Part shown: positions 1 to 10,830 of the stretch, in pieces
Layout of the letters: every line of letters starts with the position of its first letter
How positions within the stretch are numbered: the stretch's first letter is position 1
NCBI GenBank assembly: GCA_002007465.1
Contig: LNAC01000065.1
Span: forward strand, 767,929 to 831,928
DNA: 64,000 nucleotides
From: Ailurus styani
Lineage: Eukaryota > Chordata > Mammalia > Carnivora > Ailuridae
Reading direction: 5' to 3'
Translations under genes and position numbers: made by a program
Notes under the pieces: model-generated
Seen by the model: the letters and a program-made list of their open reading frames with translations, nothing else
What the model was told of the DNA's origin: nothing
Database searches by the model: none

Positions 1-53
1 TCATGACCTGAGCCGAAAGCAGAGGCTTTAACCCACTGAGCCACCCAGGCGCC
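1..53 (-). mobile_element. SINEC head, cut by left window edge
   Basis: The reverse complement of the tRNA-like head (gagccacccaggcgcc) ends at 53; the body lies outside the window. Confidence 0.85.
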
Positions 54-258
54 AAAAAAAAAAAAATTTTTTTTATAGCACACAAAAATCCTAAAAGGTT
101 TCAGTCATCAAATCTTATCAATCACTTAACGAATAGACAATTTCAAGTTTACAAAGATTTTTCCAGAGAAAAGAAAACAAGTGTTTACTTTATAATTCTT
201 TTTTTTTTTTTAGTTACTACACCTTGATTATAAAAGCAGGCAACAAGAATACAGTAAG

Positions 259-459
259 TGCGGGCGCCTGGGTGGCTCAGTGGGTTAAAGCCTCTGCCTT
301 CGGCTCAGGTCATGATCTCAGGGTCCTGGGATCGAGGCCCGCATCGGGCTCTCTGCTCGGCAGGGAGCCTGCTTCCCCCTCTCTCTCTGCCTGCCTCTCT
401 GCCTCCTTGTGATCTCTCTCCCTCTGTGAAATAAATAAATAAAATCTTTAAAAAAAAAA
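259..459 (+). mobile_element. SINEC (young), TSD
   Basis: A complete SINE runs from the gggcgcctgggtggc head through the CT-rich middle to an AATAAA-type A-rich tail. A 14-base TSD (aagaatacagtaag) flanks it at 245-258 and 460-473. Confidence 0.93.
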
Positions 460-765
460 AAGAATACAGTAAGAAAAATGGCAGGCCAACCTCACTCACG
501 GATTTCATAAACTTAACCCACATAAATCGATACTATTGTTTTTAAAAAAGATAGTAGATTATGACCCAACTGGATGAATCCCAACAACATAAGGTTAGTT
601 TAACATTAAAGAATTTATGAATGTAATTTTACCATATCACAGATAAGTGAAGAAAAACCATATGAGCATCTCAGATATGGAAAAGCATTCAGTGAAATTT
701 AATATTCATTCATGATAAAACTCTTCATAAGCTAGGAATAGAAAGAGAGAGTTTTCCTCTTTGTT

Positions 766-859
766 TTGTTTTAAGTAATCTCTATTTATGTGGGGTTCTA
801 ACTCATGACCTGGAGATCGAGAGTCAAGTACTCCACCGACTGAGCCAATCAGGCGCCCC
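766..859 (-). mobile_element. SINEC, old partial copy
   Basis: The tRNA-like half only is visible, ending with gagccaatcaggcgcccc. The wording is that of the older subfamily with 'gtggggttctaactcatgac'. Confidence 0.75.
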
Positions 860-1015
860 AGAAGGAGAGTTTTTTTAACCTGATTAAAAAAAAATCTTCA
901 ATAAACCTATATCGAATATCTTATAATATCAATAAACCTATAGCGAATATCACATTTATAAGTGAAATGTTACAGTTCTTCTAAACTCAAAAACAAATCA
1001 AGAATGCCTGCTATT

Positions 1016-1212
1016 GGGCGCCTGGGTGGCTCAGTGGGTTAAAGCCTCTGCTTTCGGCTCAGGTCATGATCTCAGGGTCCTGGGATCGAGGCCCGCGTCG
1101 GGCTCTCTGCTCAGCAGGGAGCCTGCTTCCCCCTCTCTCTCTGACTGCCTCTCTGCCTCCTTGTGATCTCTCTCCCTCTGTGAAATAAATAAAGTCTTTA
1201 AAAAAAAAAAAA
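1016..1212 (+). mobile_element. SINEC (young), TSD
   Basis: A full-length copy lies inside the ancient L1. A 15-base TSD with one mismatch is at 1001-1015 and 1213-1227. Confidence 0.93.
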
Positions 1213-2155
1213 AGAATGCTTGCTATTACCACTTTTACATAACATTGTACTTAAGATCCTAGTCAGAAATGGTTAGAAACAAAAGAACATTTTGACTGCC
1301 TACATGCAGAATTCAAAACAATCTATAGGTCAATTATTAGAGTTAATGTATGTTTAATAATGTTGCTGGGTATATAGCAATAATTGTGCTTTATGGAAGC
1401 AATAAGAAATATAAATTTTAAATAATACCTTCACAATAGCAAGTGAAAAACAATGTGCTGAACCTAGAGCTCAGAAAATATGGAGAAAATGATAAAATTC
1501 TTTTGGAAAACCATTAAAGTCCCAGATAATTGGAGTGATACACATGTCATGGGCAGGAAAACTTAATTGTAGAATAATACCAATTGCCTCCAATAGACCC
1601 AAGGATTTTATACAGTTTTAATCTCTGCAGCATTTTTCTTAGAATTTAATTAAAATAATTGCAAAATGTACATGGTAAAACAAAGGACCAGAATAACCTT
1701 GATGTTTCTAAAGAAGGATACAGTGACATTATCAATTCGAGTAATTAAGACATATGTTATTGGTACAGGAATATACAATTAGAACAATGAAACACAAGAC
1801 GGAGCCCAGACACAAACACAACCCTCATGGAAACTTGATCCTGTCAGAGATAGCATTGCAGATCAGTGGGAACTGGATGGACCACTGAACATGGTACTTG
1901 TTCAAGGTTATTCATTTGAAAAATTATGAAACTGGATACTCTCATCCAATTAGTGGATACCCTATACCATACCAAAAGAATTCATTTCAGTTGGAGTAGA
2001 CTTAAATGTGAATTTTCTTAAGCTTTAAGAAGAAAATGCAGAAGAATTTTTTTGCAAACTAGTGGAAGTAAAATGTTTTCATAACCAAGACACTACAAGT
2101 GCACATTATACAGGAATGATTGATAAATTAGACTACATTAAACTTTTAAATTTCA

Positions 2156-2337
2156 GGACACTGGGGTAGCTCAGCCAGTTAAGCATCTGCCTTCAGCTCA
2201 GGTCATGGTCCCAGGGTCCTGGGATCTAGTCCCACATTGGGCTCCTTGCTCAGCAAAGAGCCTGCTTCTCCCTCTGCCTGCCACTCCCCCTGCTTGTGTT
2301 CTCTCTCTAAAAAAATAAACTCTTCCCAAAAAATAAA
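2156..2337 (+). mobile_element. SINEC, diverged
   Basis: A recognisable but mutated copy (actggggtagctcagccag) with a short A-rich tail is inserted in the ancient L1. Confidence 0.8.
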
Positions 2338-2586
2338 CATAAATTAACTTTCAAATTTCTTTTCCTCAAGGTACTTCAAAAAGAATGAAAAATCATCCCA
2401 AAACTTGAAGAATAGATTTGCAACACACATAACTGACAAGGTATAGTATCAGAATATAAAAAGAACTGTTGTGAATTAATCAGTTAAAGACTAACCCAGT
2501 AAATCCTGGACAAAAGTCATAAATAAGCAATTCACAGGAGAATAAAACTTAACATGCAATGTCTACGTGAAAAAATGTTTATCTCA

Positions 2587-2777
2587 GGGCGCCTGGGTGG
2601 TTCAGTTGGTTAAGCCACTGCCTTTGGCTCAGGTCATGATCCCAGGGTCCTGGGATTGAGTCCCGCATCAGGCTCCCTGCTCTGCGGAGAGCCTACTTCT
2701 CCCTCTCCCTCTGCCTACTGCTCTGCCTACTTGTGCTCTCTCTCTCTCTGTCAAATAAATAAGTAAAATCTTTTAAG
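2587..2777 (+). mobile_element. SINEC, TSD
   Basis: A full-length copy has a 15-base TSD (aaaatgttyatctca) at 2572-2586 and 2778-2792, one mismatch. Confidence 0.92.
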
Positions 2778-3480
2778 AAAATGTTCATCTCAGCAATAAT
2801 TTGGAACATGCAAATTAAAATCAGAAGTCATTTTACAACCATGAAAAAGGCAAAAACAAGTAAATCCGATAATCTCAAGTGCATGTAAAACAAAGGTATT
2901 CTTGTGTACTCCAGCTGGGGACATAATGTGGTATCATTGCTTTGAGGAAAAATTGCACTATAAAAATTCAACTATACTATATAGTTGAGAATGCTTATAC
3001 CATATAAGCTGGAATGTCCACTCCTAGGTGTATAACCAGGAGACACCCTGGCTCACGTGCTCCAAGAGTCCTGCATAAGAATGTTCCTTGGAGCCTGGTT
3101 GCAATAACAAAACATTGAAAACATTCTAAGTGTTTGAGGACAGGAGAACGGAGAAATGCACATCAGTGAAAATGAATGACCCACGTGATCAACAGGGCTC
3201 AATCTCAGGAACTTAATTTTGAATCAGAAAAGCAAATCACGGAAGCATATACATATAGAGCAATTCTGTTTATATAATGTTCAAAAACCTGCAAAGTCAA
3301 CAAAATCTGTTTAGGCAAACATTACATGTGTTAAAATAAGAAAAAAAAATTAAAGTAGTGTAATGACAAAAATTCTGGGTAGTGGTTACCTCCGGCAGGA
3401 GAAGGGGGTAAAGGCACACACACCAGAGGCTTTGGAGGAATCAACACTTCTTCAACCAGCTGATGGGTCAGATGATTTTC

Positions 3481-3701
3481 TTTTTTTCTCTTTTTTTTTT
3501 TTTTAAGATTTTATTTACTTATTTGACAGAGAGAGAGCAAGAGACACAGTGAGAGAGGGGATACAAGCAGGGGGAGTGGGAGAGGAAGAAGCAGGCTTCC
3601 TGCCAAGCAGGGAACCGGATGCGGGGCTCGATCCTAGGACCCTGGGACCATGACCTGAGCTGAAGGCAAATGCTTAACCACTGAGCCACCCAGGCGCCCC
3701 A
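3481..3701 (-). mobile_element. SINEC, TSD
   Basis: A reverse copy begins with a long T run and ends in ccaggcgcccc. The 13-base TSD (tcagatgaytttc) is at 3468-3480 and 3702-3714. Confidence 0.92.
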
Positions 3702-3724
3702 TCAGATGACTTTCAAAAAAGTTT

Positions 3725-4250
3725 TCTGGTCTATCAGTGCATGACAAATTACTGCAAAATTTAACAACTTAAAGCTTTTTTCCCCTCAGTTTCTACGCAT
3801 TTGAGTCCCCCCTCTCAGGGACTCTCAGAGGCTGCAAGGTGGCCGCTGGGACTGCAAACCACTCAGGGCCCCACCGGGAAGTATCTGCTTCCAGGCTCTG
3901 TCACAGGACGGCTGGCAAGATCCGGTTTCTCAGAGGTTGTTGGACAGAGGGCCTCAGATCCTCGACAGCACTTGGCCAAAGCCCCCTCTTGGCTCCTCCA
4001 CACGTGGGCCTCTCCGTAGGGCCGCTCACAGCCTGGCAGCTGGCTTCCCCAGAGGGAGTGGAAGCAAAAGGCTGAGCAGGAAGCAAGCCAGTCTCTATAA
4101 CCCGATCTCAGAAGGGACAGCCCATTGTCTCCGCCGTGTCGGCTTCACTGCCGCATTGTACACCCCGGAAGCTCGTCAGGAGGCAGCCAGGAGAAATCTC
4201 GGAGGGGACTGCACAAGACTGGGAACGTCGGGAGGCGGGAGCCACCGACA
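3725..4250 (+). repeat. Old interspersed repeat, probably LTR-type, family not assigned
   Basis: The stretch from the phrase 'gacaaattactgcaaaattt' through 'cacgtgggcctctccgtagg' and 'gcctggcagctggcttcccc' to the GC-rich end near 4250 reads like a common ancient mammalian repeat. I cannot name it with certainty. It abuts the CpG-rich block, so part of that block's left flank is repeat-derived. Confidence 0.45.
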
Positions 4251-4439
4251 GCTGCCCACAACACACAGCTGGGTGCGTGCCTCTTCTCTATTAAATATTG
4301 TCATAGAAACCCCTCTGGGGCCTCCTCAGAGACCTCAGGATCGAAATCGTTTCCCTACTCTGGTCATTCCCTGCCAAGGAGGCCCCTTCACGGCCTGCCT
4401 TTGTCTCCCTCCCACCCGCACCGCTGCTCCCGTCAGAAT

Positions 4440-4802
4440 GACTGACTTGGGCTTCTCAGGCCCCGGCGCTCTCCGCCCTCCAAGCAATCCCCACACTGCT
4501 GCCCCCGACGGGCTCTTTTCCTCACGGGCCTTCTCTACTCCTTTCCCAGCATGCCCCCCGCTCCGGCCAGAACCCGCCGCGGCTCTGGCTCTTCTCCGCG
4601 CCTTCAGGCCCGGCGTGGGTTCTGCTCCCCTCCCGGCGGCTCAGCTCGGAGCTTGTCCCCTTGTCTCGGGGCGCTCAGAGGGCGGCGCCCGGCCCAGCCC
4701 ACCAGCCCCTCTAGAGAAACAGTGAGCCCGGAGGGAAGGGACGCTGAGGAGCGGTACAGCATGGCGTCAACAGACGCTGTGAAGAGCCTCGGGACGGTTC
4801 AG
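4440..4802 (+). promoter_or_regulatory. Isolated CpG-rich block with possible first exon
   Basis: A block dense in CpG ends in a start codon with good context (ATG at 4761, A at -3, G at +4), fourteen open codons (MASTDAVKSLGTVQ) and CAG|GTGAGC at 4803, a strong donor. This has the layout of a small CpG-island promoter plus a first coding exon, about 30 kb upstream of SPSB4. I do not recognise the peptide and see no partner acceptor with homologous coding sequence, so it may be a non-coding RNA promoter, a decayed exon or an orphan CpG island. Confidence 0.35.
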
Positions 4803-4930
4803 GTGAGCCTCTGAAGCCACAGCAGTGATGAAAAAACTGTTATCAAAGCTTTTTACTTTTCAGATACGGGATTGTGGACTTGTGTTTGCTTGAAACATCA
4901 GGCACTGTTGCAAGGTGTTTTTGGTTTTTT

Positions 4931-5116
4931 GGTTTTTTTTAAAGATTTTATTTATTTTTGCGAGAGAGAGAGCGACCACAAGTGGGGGGGAGGGGCAAAG
5001 GGAGAAGTAGACGCCCCGCTGAGCAGGGAGTGGCTGCGGGACTCGATCCCAGGACACTCGGATCGTGGCCTGAGCTGAAGGCACAAGCTAAACCAACTGA
5101 GCCAGCCAGGTGCCTG
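4931..5116 (-). mobile_element. SINEC
   Basis: A reverse copy ends in gccagccaggtgcct. The flanking 'aggtgttttt' on both sides is a probable TSD. A (GTTTT)n run at 5124-5156 follows it. Confidence 0.85.
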
Positions 5117-5283
5117 GGAGGTGTTTTTTTGTTTTGTTTTGTTTTGTTTTGTTTTATTGAACTTTTTATTTTGAAAAATTTCAAACCCACCAGCAGGTGC
5201 AAGAATATTGTAATTAATTTCCATATACTCTTCATTTATTAACTTGTTAACGTCTAATACATTTGCTTTCTCTCTTTCTCATT

Positions 5284-5302
5284 GTGTGTGTGTGTGTGTG
5301 TG
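5284..5302 (+). repeat. (TG)n microsatellite
   Basis: A short uninterrupted TG run lies immediately left of the MLT1-type LTR. Confidence 0.9.
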
Positions 5303-5795
5303 GCAGAATAATGGCCCTGAAGATGTCCACACCCTAATTCCTGGAACCAATGAATATATACACAACAAGGGGGAATTAAGGTTGAAGATGAAATTAAAAT
5401 TGCATATCAGCTGACTTGACACTAAAGAGATTATCCTGAGTTATCCAGGTGAGCCCGATGTAATCACAACAATTCTTATAAATGGGGAGAAGAAGGTCTA
5501 AGAGTCAGAAACAAAAAGATGGCATGAGGATTAAAGACTCGACCAGCCACCCAGGGCTTTGAAGAAGGAAGGGTGTCATGATGAACCAAGGAGTGTGGGC
5601 AACTTTCAGAAGCTGGAAAAGGCTGAAAACACATTCTCCCCTAAATCCTCTGGAAAGTAATACAGCCCTGCAGACACCTTGATTTTAGCCCAGTAAGACC
5701 AATTTCAGACTTCCAACTTCCAGAACTGTAAGTTAATAAATTTGTGTTATTTAAAGCCATTGGTAATTTGTTAAAGGAGCAATAGGAAATTATTA
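5303..5795 (+). mobile_element. MLT1-type solo LTR (ERVL-MaLR)
   Basis: The order of phrases (ggccctgaagatgtccacac; attatcctgagttatccagg; cttgattttagcccagtaag; gaactgtaagttaataaatt; caataggaaat) follows the MLT1A-like MaLR LTR consensus as I recall it, almost end to end. No internal retroviral sequence is present, so this is a solo LTR, old and non-coding. Confidence 0.75.
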
Positions 5796-5894
5796 TAATG
5801 TGCATACCACATACACATTCCCATTTCATTTTTTTTAAGTTTAGTTTTTTCTTTTTTCAGGTAAGAGTAAGTTTCAGAGGTCAAAGACATTCTT

Positions 5895-6135
5895 TCTTTT
5901 TTTTTTTACACCTAGTGGTTCTTTTTTATTTATTTTTTCTTATTATTATTATTTTTTTATTTATTATTATTTGCCCCAGGGGTACAGGTTTGTGAATCAT
6001 CAGGCTTACACCTTTCACAGCACTCACCAAAGCACAAACCCTCCCCAATGTCCATAACCCATCCACCCTATCCCTACCCTCCCACCCCCCAGTAACCCTC
6101 AGTTTGTTTTGTGAGATAAGGAGTCTCTTAGGGGA
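5895..6135 (-). mobile_element. Carnivore L1 3' end, 5'-truncated, TSD
   Basis: The reverse complement of a carnivore L1 3' UTR begins with a long T/AT tail and continues with ttgccccaggggtacaggtt. A 14-base TSD (tcaaagacattctt) flanks it at 5881-5894 and 6136-6149. It belongs to the same family as the plus-strand copy at 60848-61090. No coding part is retained. Confidence 0.9.
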
Positions 6136-6321
6136 TCAAAGACATTCTTATACAATGGAGTACAATGATTAAATTTGGGAAAAGTAATATTTACACAATA
6201 TTATTTTCTAATGTACAAGCACATGCTCAAATATCACTAGTTGCCCCATAGTGCCCTTTATAGCAAAAAGCTCCAGTTCAAGAGTCACACGTTGCATGTC
6301 GCTGTCCAGTCTCCTTAGACT

Positions 6322-6477
6322 TGGGCACCTGGATGGCTCAGTTGATTAAGCCACTGCCTTTGGCTCAGGTGATGATCCTGGAGTCCTGGGATCAAGTCAC
6401 AGGATCAAGTCCCACATCAGGCTCCCTGCTGAGGAGGGAGTCTGCTTCTCCCTCTGACCGTCCCCCCTCTTGTGCTT
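6322..6477 (+). mobile_element. SINEC, lacking A-rich tail
   Basis: The tRNA-like head and middle are clear, but the copy stops at tcttgtgcttt with no tail. It also has a small internal duplication (ggatcaagtcacaggatcaa). Confidence 0.8.
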
Positions 6478-7137
6478 TAGACTCCTTCACTCTGAAGCAA
6501 TTCTCAGCTTTTCACTCCAGGACACCAATATTTTTCAAAGTACAGACCAATTCTTCTGTAGGATGACCCATAATCTGAGTTTGTCTCAATTTATCCTTAT
6601 GATTACATTGAGTTTATGCACTTTGGGAAGGAAGACAATACACATTTAAAGATCTGATAGTTCTATTCCTGAAACAACTAGAAAATGATTATCAGTGCAG
6701 TCCAATTTTTAATTTACATGAAAAACAGCTTAGGAAAAAATCCACTCCAATGTTCCTCTCAATCCAAACATTTTCTTAATTGAAAGGCTTTAGGAATAGA
6801 ATTTGCTTAAGACTTACATGGAAATAAGGCGTTTTACCCCTTCAGAAGCCCTAGGGGGCGCCCGGCAGCTGCTGAGGGACTTGCAACCCGCCTGTCTCCT
6901 GGTCCTCAGCGGGCTCTTTCCTTCAGAGCCCAGGAGCTGGCACCCAGAGCCCTCAGAACTTGGAAACAGCATCTACCCACAGAGGAGTACCCCTGAAGGT
7001 TCGTAACATTAATAATTTAGGAAAATCTGGGAGATGCCTCGGGGCCTGATAAATTACACACATTAAGACATGCAGAGAAATAAAGAATGGTTTTATTGTC
7101 TTCTGTGATGATAGAAGGCAAATTAAATGTAATTTGA
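6478..7137. other. Intergenic unique DNA
   Basis: No gene or clear repeat is seen. A GC-rich patch at about 6840-7000 contains a CTCF-like motif. Confidence 0.6.
6848..6862 (+). promoter_or_regulatory. CTCF-like motif
   Basis: The core ctagggggcgccc follows 'agc' in a GC-rich patch at 6.84-7.0 kb. The right half of the motif is excellent; the left three bases are weaker. Confidence 0.3.
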
Positions 7138-7349
7138 GGGCGCCTGGGTGGCTCAGTGGGTTAAAGCCGCTGCCTTCGGCTCAGGTCATGATCCCAGGGT
7201 CCTGGGATCGAGGCCCACATCGGGCTCTCTGCTCAGTGGGGAGCCTGTTTCCTCCTCTCTCCTCTCTCTCTGCCTGCCTCTCTGCCTACTTGTAATCTCT
7301 CTCTCTGTGTCAAAGAATAAATAAAATCTTAAAAAAAAAAAAATAATAA
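7138..7349 (+). mobile_element. SINEC (young subfamily with extra CTCC block), TSD
   Basis: A full-length copy has a perfect 14-base TSD (taaatgtaatttga) at 7124-7137 and 7350-7363. It shares 'aaagccgctgcc' and an extra ctctcctctct block with the minus-strand copies near 26.0, 31.3 and 32.6 kb. Confidence 0.94.
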
Positions 7350-7363
7350 TAAATGTAATTTGA

Positions 7364-8309
7364 ATAAATATATTCACCATTAGGTACTTGTCCTCTAAAA
7401 TACCATTTGGTACTGGTGTATCTGTGCAAATGTGGGCCGAATATTAATCACTCTATGGTTTAATGAGATAATTTAGCCAGAATGAGATTATGAAGTTGCA
7501 AACAGCAGCTGGGTGCTCCCAGATTCTCTGCCCCATAGGGGAATAGTCTGCGAAATATTGACATCTTTAAAACTGTCTGACTCTGATTCTACTTGCACTT
7601 GTGATAAATGCCCTCTTTGACGGTCCTCTAGCTCCTCTCCTTTTGGGAGATGGGATTTCATGTTGCCTTTAGTGGGCATTGGACTAAATACTTTGCTATG
7701 CCATACAGGAAATCAAGGATTTAAAGTAATATTGTGTTTATTGGTGCAATTTCCTCTTTGTTCCCAGAGGGTTTCACTTTAAAGCAGGTGGGACTCAGGG
7801 GAGTGTCCATGACCGCCTTAGGCTGTCCCAGCCCCACCCTCTGTCTCTATCCCTGAACGTGTGTTCTCAGTCTGTGGAAGCACTGAATACGCTCATCAGT
7901 TTTCTTGTTTATTCGTTTATTCATATTCAGCAAATGTTTACTGAGTTACAGAGAAATCCTGGCAGAGCTCGCTGGAATTTAGAACTTCCTTCAACAGCTC
8001 TTCATTGTTTATAGTGAAAGACCAATATAATTGTACTCAGTTCTATTCGTGGGAGAGACAGACTGGAAGGAGAGAGAACTGCTTTGCAGAGGACTTTGTA
8101 GGTAGAATTTGCATTTACAGTTGCACCCCTAGACATTCAGATTTGGGGATTAAGACCGATCCCAAGGGCAGACGGTCCAGCTCAGTGTGCCCCTTGATTA
8201 TGTTCGATGGGGCAGTGACCAGTTCCCTGCCCGTGTGAGGTGGTAGAGGAGGGCAAACTTGTTCCAACAGGTGATGATCGAAGGGTGTGGTAGAATCACC
8301 ATGATTTCC
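7364..8309. other. Intergenic unique DNA
   Basis: The stretch has no recognisable repeat or exon. Short open frames have no family resemblance. Confidence 0.55.
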
Positions 8310-8480
8310 TGGTTCACACAGATCTGGATTCAAATCCCAAGTCTGGCACCTGCTCTAGGAAGTTGAGCAAATCATCTTCTCTGATTTTCCCTGTCTATAA
8401 AATGAGAATTATGATACCTACACCAATGAGGCTTCTTTGAGCATTACACTTGATAAACACTTGTGAAAGCCCTGCTGCAC
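8310..8480 (-). repeat. MIR fragment
   Basis: The phrases ctggattcaaatcccaagtc and gtctataaaatgagaatta are the reverse MIR core. Confidence 0.7.
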
Positions 8481-10389
8481 AAAAGACCAGGACATGTGCA
8501 GTATCCGTTGGACCCTCGTTCTACTCAGAGGAGAGCAGTCAACTGCACTTCCGTTTAAACCCATGCTCTGTCTGACCTATTCGTCGAGAAACTTCTGCCA
8601 GCCTTAATCTTCACTGTTTCTAGAAAGAAAAGAAAAGAAAAAGAAAAAAAGCAAAAACTTGTGTTGGAAAGAGAAGACTTGGATAAAGAAAGCATTTTTC
8701 TTTATTTCAAAATGAAAAATACAATATGAAAACAAGAGGGAATATGTCAGGACACCGAGTGATCACCCAGTGCCTACTGACAGGAGAGAAATCACAGGCA
8801 AATTTGCCAGGCCCAGAGTTCTGCGAAGCCAAGCCGGTGCTGGAAGAGAAAAGAAGTTGGTCACTTTTTTTTTTGTAGAGGAAACATGAATTTTTGTGTA
8901 TTTCATATTGATACTTCTCATGTCATTGTTTTTAGGAACTGCTGTAATAAGTACTTTCTTACAAAGGAGTACCAGCCAAGGGCTGGCTGTAGGACTGAGT
9001 CTAAAGAGAGTTCCTGCTCATCCATTCTGTCTTTCAGGCTCAATGGTCTTCAGTGGATATCTGCCACAAAGGCATTTTCTATTCTTACAGTGCAAGCAGA
9101 GCATCATTAGATTATAATTTCATGTTATCCAAGGATTAATTAAACAACCCAAGTTCAAGTTGGCAAGCGTCTTACAAGAAAAATGTACAGTGCTGGCTAG
9201 GTGTTCGTTTATAAAACAGAAAGAGTTGTGTCAATAATTCTATTTCCTTACTCTTGGATCTCTTAGCAATTTGGAATTTAAGTTGTTGAGGGACTCAAGG
9301 CAGAGCTTTTTTAGTGCTAAGAATTTCCCCTTGTCTTCTGCTTATTCATCTGGCAAAGGGAGACAGTGCTACCTACCCTCCAGAGTCACCCACAGGATCC
9401 AGAAGGAGCATGAAGTAGAAGACCCTACTCTCACCCTGGCCACCCTGCTCTCATTCTAGAGCTTCGGGGTTGATGTCCGCCCTTCATTCTGCCTGCAGTT
9501 TCCAGCCAGGACAGTCCCACTCACTAGGGGGCGCTGAGGAAGTCTGAGCCAGGCTTGGTGCTCAGGTTGACTGGAAGGGATAATGGCGGATGTAGCTGGA
9601 GGGTGGTTGTCCCCTGCAATGTGTGGGACAGTCCCATCCGACAGAACTGTCTTACATCCCACACAAATTCTCAGTGTCCGACCAGAAATCAATGTCGATG
9701 AAAAAGCTGTTGATAAGTAGCTCACCCAAGATCTCCTGTTTTATATATAAAGTACTTTCGTGTGGTTTCAGTATCGTGTTTTCTGGAAATGCATCTAACT
9801 CTGCAAATCAGGGTAAGGTTATGCTTTGTTTCATTATGATTGAAACTTTACCTGGAGACGTTTGCCATTTCAGAAGTCACAACACCAGGGACAATTCCAT
9901 TCCTGTATTTGAGTGACTAATAAAACACTCTGGTTAGTCCATGCTGGAAGCTGCCACACACATGCTTTTCTGTATAGGTATCGGCATCTGTCTGCTTCAT
10001 TGTGTCTTCTGGTGTAGATGTACACCAAGCATTTTTGTATCGAAAAACATATTTTTACAAATTTCTTTTTATTTCTCCTCTATATTAGAATTGGAACATT
10101 TTTTGGACATATTGCATATGATTTTTATTTTGAAATGATAAAGGGGACTTTGCAAAATATTTGCCATGGAAAGGGAAAGTTTTATCGGGAAGGCTGGGGG
10201 CCTCTGATCTGGAGCATCACTGAGGATCCAGGATTGTGTGCAGCTTCTGCTTTTGAAGTTGTTGTTTGTGTCTATAGGGGCGAGGCTTATCAGCCCTGAA
10301 AAAAAACCCCAAATAAATGGCTTCCGCAAGACAGAATTCTGTGTCTCCATCCCCTAAATGAATTCCAAAGATAGGTGTCAAAGAAACAA
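8481..10389. other. Intergenic DNA, no gene seen
   Basis: Mixed-composition unique sequence contains a GAAA-rich patch at 8620-8660 and a strong CTCF-like motif at 9521. Short frames at 8.9-9.1 and 9.6-9.9 kb have no family resemblance or splice context. Confidence 0.5.
9521..9535 (+). promoter_or_regulatory. CTCF-like motif
   Basis: The sequence tcactagggggcgct matches the CTCF core (CCASYAGRGGGCRS type) at nearly every position. It lies in non-repetitive intergenic DNA. Confidence 0.45.
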
Positions 10390-10830
10390 TTACTTTCAAC
10401 ACTCTGGTTAAAGATGGCAAGGAAGACTTTATTCAAGGTGGGGAGGGGACTACTGCAGTGGGATTTGGTTGTAAGGGAGGGAGACCAGACTCAACTCTGA
10501 ATGCAAGGAGGACAAGTAGGACTTTACAGCCAAGGAGCCAGGTGGAGGGCAGTGGATGGAAAATTGCTAAGAGCACACATTGGGAGTGAGGAGGATTCTG
10601 CTTGCAATGACCTAACACGTTTCTGGCTGCCAGGGGGACCAGACATCCCCTGGGGGGGGGACCAGGAACTGATCAGATATCGAGGTGATCAGATATTGAG
10701 GTTGGATGTGGTTTGGGTTCTGCTAAATGGACTTAGCAGGATTCCAGCTAAAATTGGACCACATGGAGATGGACATGGGAGCTCAAAAGTCAGGGCCTGG
10801 TTGGAAAGAGAACACAGGGATTAGTGATTG
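10390..10830 (-). mobile_element. LTR-like element, copy A (ERV class I type inferred)
   Basis: The reverse complement shares ordered phrases with 33100-33440: tcaactctgaat-caagga, ctaagagcacaca, gagtgaggaggat, cagatattgaggt. In its own orientation it carries a polyadenylation-like AATAAAG (complement of ctttatt, 10428-10434) near its 3' side. The AATAAA, the TATA box in copy B and the absence of coding sequence suggest a solo LTR. The family is not named. Confidence 0.55.

Larger units (their letters stand above)
60..3440 (+). mobile_element. Ancient LINE-1 (ORF2 reverse transcriptase end and 3' UTR), split by SINEs
   Basis: Fragments between SINEs at about 480-740, 870-1000, 1230-2150, 2340-2570 and 2790-3440 follow the order of L1 ORF2 from the reverse transcriptase region (aaaaaccatatgagcatctc; attaccacttttacataaca) to the C-terminal region and 3' UTR. 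Frames are broken throughout. The divergence suggests an L1M-class element older than the carnivore SINEs that sit in it. The left limit is uncertain. Confidence 0.7.

Noticed and set aside
259..459. tRNA gene suggested by A-box and B-box motifs in this and other SINE heads
   Set aside because: The tRNA-like heads belong to tRNA-Lys-derived SINEs with A-rich tails and TSDs; they do not fold as intact tRNAs.
3937..4725. 262-codon plus-strand frame
   Set aside because: It runs through an old interspersed repeat into the CpG block and has no domain. Only the short ATG-to-donor segment at its right is worth noting, in a different frame.
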